From the NCBI RefSeq assembly GCF_000002995.4, contig NW_025062477.1:13560696-13624695 (forward strand): 64,000 nucleotides of DNA, given 5' to 3'. Origin of the DNA: Brugia malayi (lineage: Eukaryota > Nematoda > Chromadorea > Rhabditida > Onchocercidae). Under the pieces are notes generated by a model. It saw only the letters and a list, made by a program, of their open reading frames with translations, was not told the origin of the DNA and made no database searches. Both the position numbers and the translations under genes were made by a program. Shown here piece by piece: positions 54,954-64,000 of the stretch (within the stretch, counting starts at the first letter, position 1; every line of letters begins with the position of its first letter).

Positions 54954-57900
54954 CTGCTCCATAATTGTTGGCTAAGATATGATAAAAACATCATTTCCAA
55001 TTGCTACTATCATCGTAATACTAATTGCAAACAAGTCTGAAACCAAAATTAGGATTGTATACGACACATCCTCACACCAAAAAGAAGGACAGAGTCTGAA
55101 TGATATATTTATACCCGAGGACCCATAATTCTTCTCGATTTAGTAGAAGTATAATGATGGAAATTGTGATGGCCTTTTTGCATTTCTGCAATTGCAGTTA
55201 CTGTCGGTAAATCGAAAAATTCTTATTACACACTAAATGGTTTAGAATAATGCTAATGATTCATCACTATAAACCAATTCGTTATTCCTTTGTTATATCC
55301 CATTTTTTTGAAACGGTGAATCCTTTATCTAAACCCCAAATAGTAAATGTACATCTGTCTTCTTTGTTCTTCATTGTAAATGTTAGCCAAGCCCACTTCC
55401 TACACCCTTAAAAATCTTCTCTAATCAGTTAATAACAAAGAAACAATCGATGGCAGTCTTCTCGTCCTCCTTGATATCTGGGTTGATCTTGCTCGTAGAC
55501 AAGAAACAAAAGGTTCAGTTCAACTTCTACAAACCTAAAGTAAATCAAGTAAATTTAACTAACCTAAATCATCTACTCCTCTGACCAAAAAGTTAATTCA
55601 AATTCATCACAGCTGTAGCTTTTTTACGATTTGTCACGTTTATCTAAAAAAAAAAAAAAAAGTATTCTTCATTTTTTATATGAATTCTTGTAATAGCAAT
55701 AAGTTCTATTATGAAAGAAAATCTCTATGGGTAACATAGTTTTCCTATTTTTTTTAATTACTGTATACATTTTGAACAGTAATACTTTGCATTTCAATTT
55801 AATAAAATTGAAATACTTTTTATATATTAAGAAATCCTTCCATTACTTCAATAGTTTATTTTTTACGAACATTTTTGACTTAAATACAATTGATAAGTAG
55901 TTTAAATGATATTAACCTGTTTTCAACGAGTGTAATTTTGGTTATTTACAACGTTTAAAGAAATTGATGCTTTGGCACAACGAAATGATGCTTATAATTA
56001 CAAAAATGTATGGATTGGAACTGCTGTTTAAATATCTGTAAATATGAAGTCACGAAAAATTAGTAACAAAAAGCAAAAATAAATCGTCCATAAAAAGAAG
56101 GTGAAACAGGAAGAAAAAAATCTCGGTTCAGAAATGCCTAAATTTAGAACGAAAAATATGAAAAATACAAGTAACTTGACTTGGTTGACTCCACATGGAG
56201 CAAAAAAAAAAGTAAAGAAAACCAAAAATAAAACAGGTAAAAATTTAAAGTATTTCTGGTTCATAATTTCCGTACAAATTGGCCAAGAATAAAAATTTAG
56301 CCAAATATTTCTTTAACACAGAATTATCAGCCCGACATTCATATATATCACATGCCAATGAATCAGGCAGGTCTGACAATTGAACTGCAATTTCTTTTCA
56401 TCGAATTTGAAAAATAAATTTACAAAGTTTTACAAAAACAAAAAATTGCATTGATTGGTGCATAAATAATTTTTCAATTTTAAATTTGAGCTTTTTATCG
56501 TTTAACTGTTATATTATTAATACCTTTTTCGAAAGTTTACAGCAAAATGATAAATCACAAATTTTTAAATCTTATATGAAGCGATAAGTCGATGTAAGTA
56601 AATATATTTCAAATAAAAAAGCGAATTTGTTTATTCATATCAGTTTTTTTTCGATCTAAAATTAATGTATTTGGAAAGTTCAATGAGAATTATAAATATT
56701 TAAATTTATCTGGGATTTTGCTTGACAGTCGATAAGCAATAATGCTATAAATTACTTGAAATATCGATTATAAATTATAAAATGTTAACGAAATGATGCA
56801 GTACGATTTTTTTTACATCTAAGTCAAGCAATAATCTATGTAATTAAAAATATTTTTAACACAAAAATGAATTTGCTTATTAATTTTAGCTTTTAGTTTA
56901 AGGTGCTTAAATAGTAGCAAAATCGAAATTTGATTGAATTATAGAAAAATATTGAATTCTCTAACCATTTTTTAATTTCTGGCAAGGATTTTACCACAAT
57001 ATAGTCATAAATACATCAAATATTAATCATAAATGATTAAACAGTAACTAAATGATAAAATACAAACTTCATTAAGCGAAAAATCGATGAAATTAAACAT
57101 ATTTCTGGCAAAAAAATGAATTTGATCACTAATTTTAGCTTTCCAGTACTTTTAAATTCTCGCTTGATGTGATTTTCGATTAGTTTGCATAATGAATTTG
57201 ATAATTTTAGGGCGCTTAAATGGTAGTAAAACCGAATCATCATTAAATTACAAAAGTATTTTGAATTTTTTGAGCATTTTATTTGATAATCGATATGATC
57301 TTCAAATTTCCGGCAAGAATTTTGCCACAATATTATTATAAATTACGTTGAATATCAATTGCAAATGATAACGAAGTGATAAAATAAAAGTATTATCAAC
57401 CTAAATCAAGCTATAAATCCATGTAATTAAAAATATTTGTAGTACAAAAAGTGAATTTACTTATTAATTAGCTTTCCAATGTCTAAAGTTTTTGGTTGAT
57501 ATAATTTTCAATTAGACTGCATAATGAATTTGATAATTTTTTCAATTTCTGCATCACTTGAGTATTGAACTTTCGTTTCCAGGAAAAATTTTCTTGCTTA
57601 TTAATAACAAAGAATTTTATTAGCCTGGAAATTTCAATAATGAAAATTCAAATTTTTCTTCTGTTGATGAATGATTACATCGTTGAAGCATTCAAAGGAG
57701 TGTTGCAGTACGAAGAATGTCAATCTGTTGACAGCCAGCTGGAAATTTTGCAATGAATAATGTATTTGTTGATCATATCCTTTAATGCTGATATAAATTT
57801 TACTGTAGTATTGAAGATTTCCATTGTCTCTGCAATTATCTTTGACTTTTAAACACGTATATAAGTGAATCTACGTGATATTACGGAAGAGTGCAGTTTG

Positions 57901-58927
57901 AGTAAGTACATAGATAGGATAGAAATGTTTACTGTGTAGTACTACTACAATGTAACATTTCTAACATGGATAAATCTACCAACGGACTTTACCATTGCAT
58001 TTACAACATACAGCAAAGTAAACATCATTGAAAAATTCTTGGTCTTTTGATCGAGGAGGAATGTTGTAGCTCCAAAATTATAAAATGATGCGAAAAAATA
58101 GACGAAGAGATCTTCAAATGTGTTCCACATATATTTCCGGATTAGATTTCATTTTTTCACCGTAAACGGAAATTTGTGTTTTGTAAGTGGGAGTGAGGAG
58201 TAAAGGAGTGGAAGATAGGTTAGAAAGCAATTTCTCTTGCTGATTTCCTTCCTGAAATTTTAAGTCCGAAAGGAGAATTGTTTACAATTCGTTTTTTTTT
58301 TTTTTTAATCTGGCTGTTCAGGAAAAAGATTCTTGATTGAATATCAACAACGACTATGCTGAACTTCTTGTTGGTTTCATAGTATTCATTGTGTTCGGAA
58401 CGAGACATCAAGAGTACTTAAGCTAAATTGTATAAATGACATCTCAACAATTATTAGATCAGCTTAACGATTATTACTTATAAAAATGACATCAGAATGG
58501 AAGCACTAAGTTGCACATTTTTACCTTAAATATGGTTTATATAACTAAGCGTATCGTTGCATTTTGTTGTATGAATTAAATATTCTCATACATACATATA
58601 ACAGCGTAAGCAGAAGTTAAGGGTTCTTTTTTTTGTACTTCTGCAACATCCATCATTTCTTATATATATGCTGAAATAGAAGCATATAATGTAATATGTT
58701 TACTGCATTATAAAAAGCAAGAGAAACAAAAGTTAAGCAAAAAACTTCGCGATAACAACAAAAGCAACTCCTGCAATAACTTATATAATTTATATAAAAT
58801 ATTTTTCAACAACACAGCTTATCACAATCAGTGAGAAGCAGAAAATGATACACAGACCATAACAATTAAACGATGTCATTCCCTTTTCTTTCACTTGATC
58901 ACGAAAAAGTAAGTTTCCAAATGATAT
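54954..58927. other. Intergenic DNA between convergent LDLR-like and AsnRS genes, copy 2
   Basis: Equivalent of 34837-37359 but about 1.44 kb longer because of the repeat block at 55905-57560. Short open frames here (56028-56264, 57037-57330, 57565-57756, 57945-58130) have no recognisable domain. Confidence 0.6.
55905..57560. repeat. Degenerate AT-rich tandem repeat block, expanded in copy 2
   Basis: Related phrases recur at irregular 245-330-bp spacing near 56570, 56815, 57068 and 57400: an AAGC/AAGTC-AATAA-TCGATG/CTATG core, then a (T)GAATTTG-TTATTAATTTTAGCTTT element, then a TTTCTGGCAAG-TTTTACCACAATAT element. A 17-bp direct repeat GCATAATGAATTTGATA occurs at 57187 and 57519; in copy 1 only one is left and the DNA between is missing. 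I see no coding capacity. Confidence 0.7.
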
Positions 58928-62889
<3,962 letters not shown>

Positions 62890-63415
62890 TACAACAACCT
62901 TCTTCAATTAATTATCTTAAAAAATAGCATATTTAAATAACTAATCATTCAAAAGCAATAAAAACAAATGTTTACAGTGTTACGCAATAATTCGAGAAGA
63001 AGTGCACATTTCAATGAACTGCCTTAATCATTACAAATCATTTATCAACAGCTCATTCCTCCTTTCTAACAGCTCAGACCGACTTAATTTCCAGCTACCA
63101 AAATGTCACATGTAGGTCACATGTACATATCTTCCCTACACAGACCAACCAACATCGATGTCACTTTTATTGCGGAAAACCACGTTGCATGCTACGCAAA
63201 TTGCAATCTCTTCAGTACAGGTTGTAACAGTAGTATTGAGTTAGAACAAAATGGTATCAGTTGAATTGTACCAAGAACATACCCTGTAATTAATAATTCA
63301 TATAAATAATTAATATTATTGATAATATTTCTCTCCACAATAAAGTAATAAGGAGAAAGTCATTCTAGCAAAGTTCGTTATTATTTACTATATCTTTATG
63401 AAAAGGATCGGGTAG
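62890..63415. promoter_or_regulatory. Divergent AsnRS / kinase promoter region, copy 2
   Basis: A 526-bp interval between oppositely oriented genes. No core element is recognised. A kinase 5' exon may lie here (an ATG at 63251 opens 12 codons to a possible GTAATT donor), but its phase does not fit the next exon, so I do not call it. Confidence 0.4.
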
Positions 63416-63973
63416 TGGACATGGATTGTTGTTGTAAAACTTGGCGAAGGCGGTTTTGGATCAGTTTATAAGGTTTATGAAAATTCATTGACATTTTTTC
63501 TTGTGATTATTTACTTCACAATTCCTCAAATTACAGCAATTTTACTTTGAAGGAATCAAGGGGAAACGAAATTTATGAAAGCATTAAAAACAGAAAGCTT
63601 AAAGGAGAAAGTTAAAGTAAGCTTGTTAGCTTTAAAGAAAGATAAGATAAATTTCTGCTAATATATATTTGTGTGAACGGAATTGTAGTTTTCTACATTT
63701 CTAAGCTTTCAGCACACCATCATATTCAGATTATGTTTGCAAATAATGGAATTATTCACAATGTACATTATTTTTGATAGGATAATATACTTTGACTTCT
63801 CTCTCTTTCTTTCTCTTGCTTGTTAATATAAATTATTATAGCTAAAAATGGAAATTTATGTGGTTAAATTAGCGAATGAACGAAAAAGGACGCATTTCTG
63901 TACATATGAAGATAAAGACATCTATAAAAAATGCTTATATTTGGTGGTGACACTACTTGGACCTTGTTTGCAG
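63416..63973 (+). CDS. TTBK / casein-kinase-1-like protein kinase, N-terminal part (3' end outside window)
   Basis: Exons at 63416-63472, 63553-63616 and 63842-63973. The first reads TWIVVVKLGEGGFGSVYK, the glycine-rich ATP loop in the form used by the nematode-expanded TTBK/CK1 kinases. The second includes FMKALKTESLKEKVK, where the Lys in the FMKAL region corresponds to the ATP-binding Lys of the AMK motif. The third has LKMEIYVVKLANERKRTHF, matching the helix-C region, then YLVVTLLGPCLQ, the hinge. Substrate is unknown; many such kinases are germline- or sperm-enriched in nematodes. The junction of the first two exons does not keep phase with the splice sites I can see, so one boundary is wrong or uses a non-canonical site. 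The first coding exon is also unresolved. Confidence 0.8.
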
Positions 63974-64000
63974 GTATGTTTATAAAACTACAAGAGATAG

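Overview
The window is AT-rich, intron-dense animal DNA. The genes have many short exons with GT-AG introns, nematode-like TTTCAG acceptors, and acceptor AGs just upstream of several start codons as expected for spliced-leader trans-splicing. The asparaginyl-tRNA synthetase (548 residues from 11 exons) matches, as far as I can recall it, the Brugia malayi enzyme almost residue for residue. I therefore read this as nuclear DNA of a filarial nematode (Brugia/Wuchereria group). I saw no tRNA, rRNA, CRISPR or bacterial (Wolbachia) gene.

Layout, left to right. 40-748 (+): last exons of a RING-H2 ubiquitin-ligase-type protein. 749-7341: long gene-poor stretch with one weak RFamide-peptide-like candidate at 1922-2202. 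7342-11964 (+): a PHACTR-family (phosphatase and actin regulator) gene in 13 exons. 13116-15035 (-): prefoldin subunit 3. 16460-17607 (-): NMN adenylyltransferase. 18259-19771 (-): a UBE2E-like E2 in which the catalytic cysteine is replaced by asparagine. 20786-41880 and 41909-63437: two head-to-tail copies of a ~21-kb segment joined by a 28-bp duplicated junction. Each copy carries rab-5 (-), a large multi-domain secreted LDL-receptor-like gene (+) and asparaginyl-tRNA synthetase (-). 63416-end (+): the start of a TTBK/casein-kinase-1-like kinase. The right end of the duplicated segment lies inside a kinase exon, so copy 1 ends in a truncated kinase stub.

The most unusual locus is the duplicated secreted protein (25088-34836 and 46211-54953). 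A signal peptide is followed by two DUF19/T20D4.11-like cysteine-rich domains, a perfect-length 16-residue (48-bp) tandem repeat with one N-glycosylation sequon per unit, EGF modules, a YWTD propeller and two LDLa repeats, with no visible membrane anchor. The repeat has 39 full units in copy 1 and 18 in copy 2. The copies also differ by a 9-bp in-frame insertion, a few substitutions, homopolymer lengths and the collapse in copy 1 of a degenerate intergenic repeat. The duplication is either recent and real, or two haplotypes joined by the assembler; long reads across 41880-41935 would decide this.

The gene contents are mostly unrelated housekeeping functions (membrane traffic, NAD synthesis, protein folding, translation). 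The duplicated secreted protein and the synthetase, a known filarial antigen, are the parts most likely to matter for the parasite-host interface.
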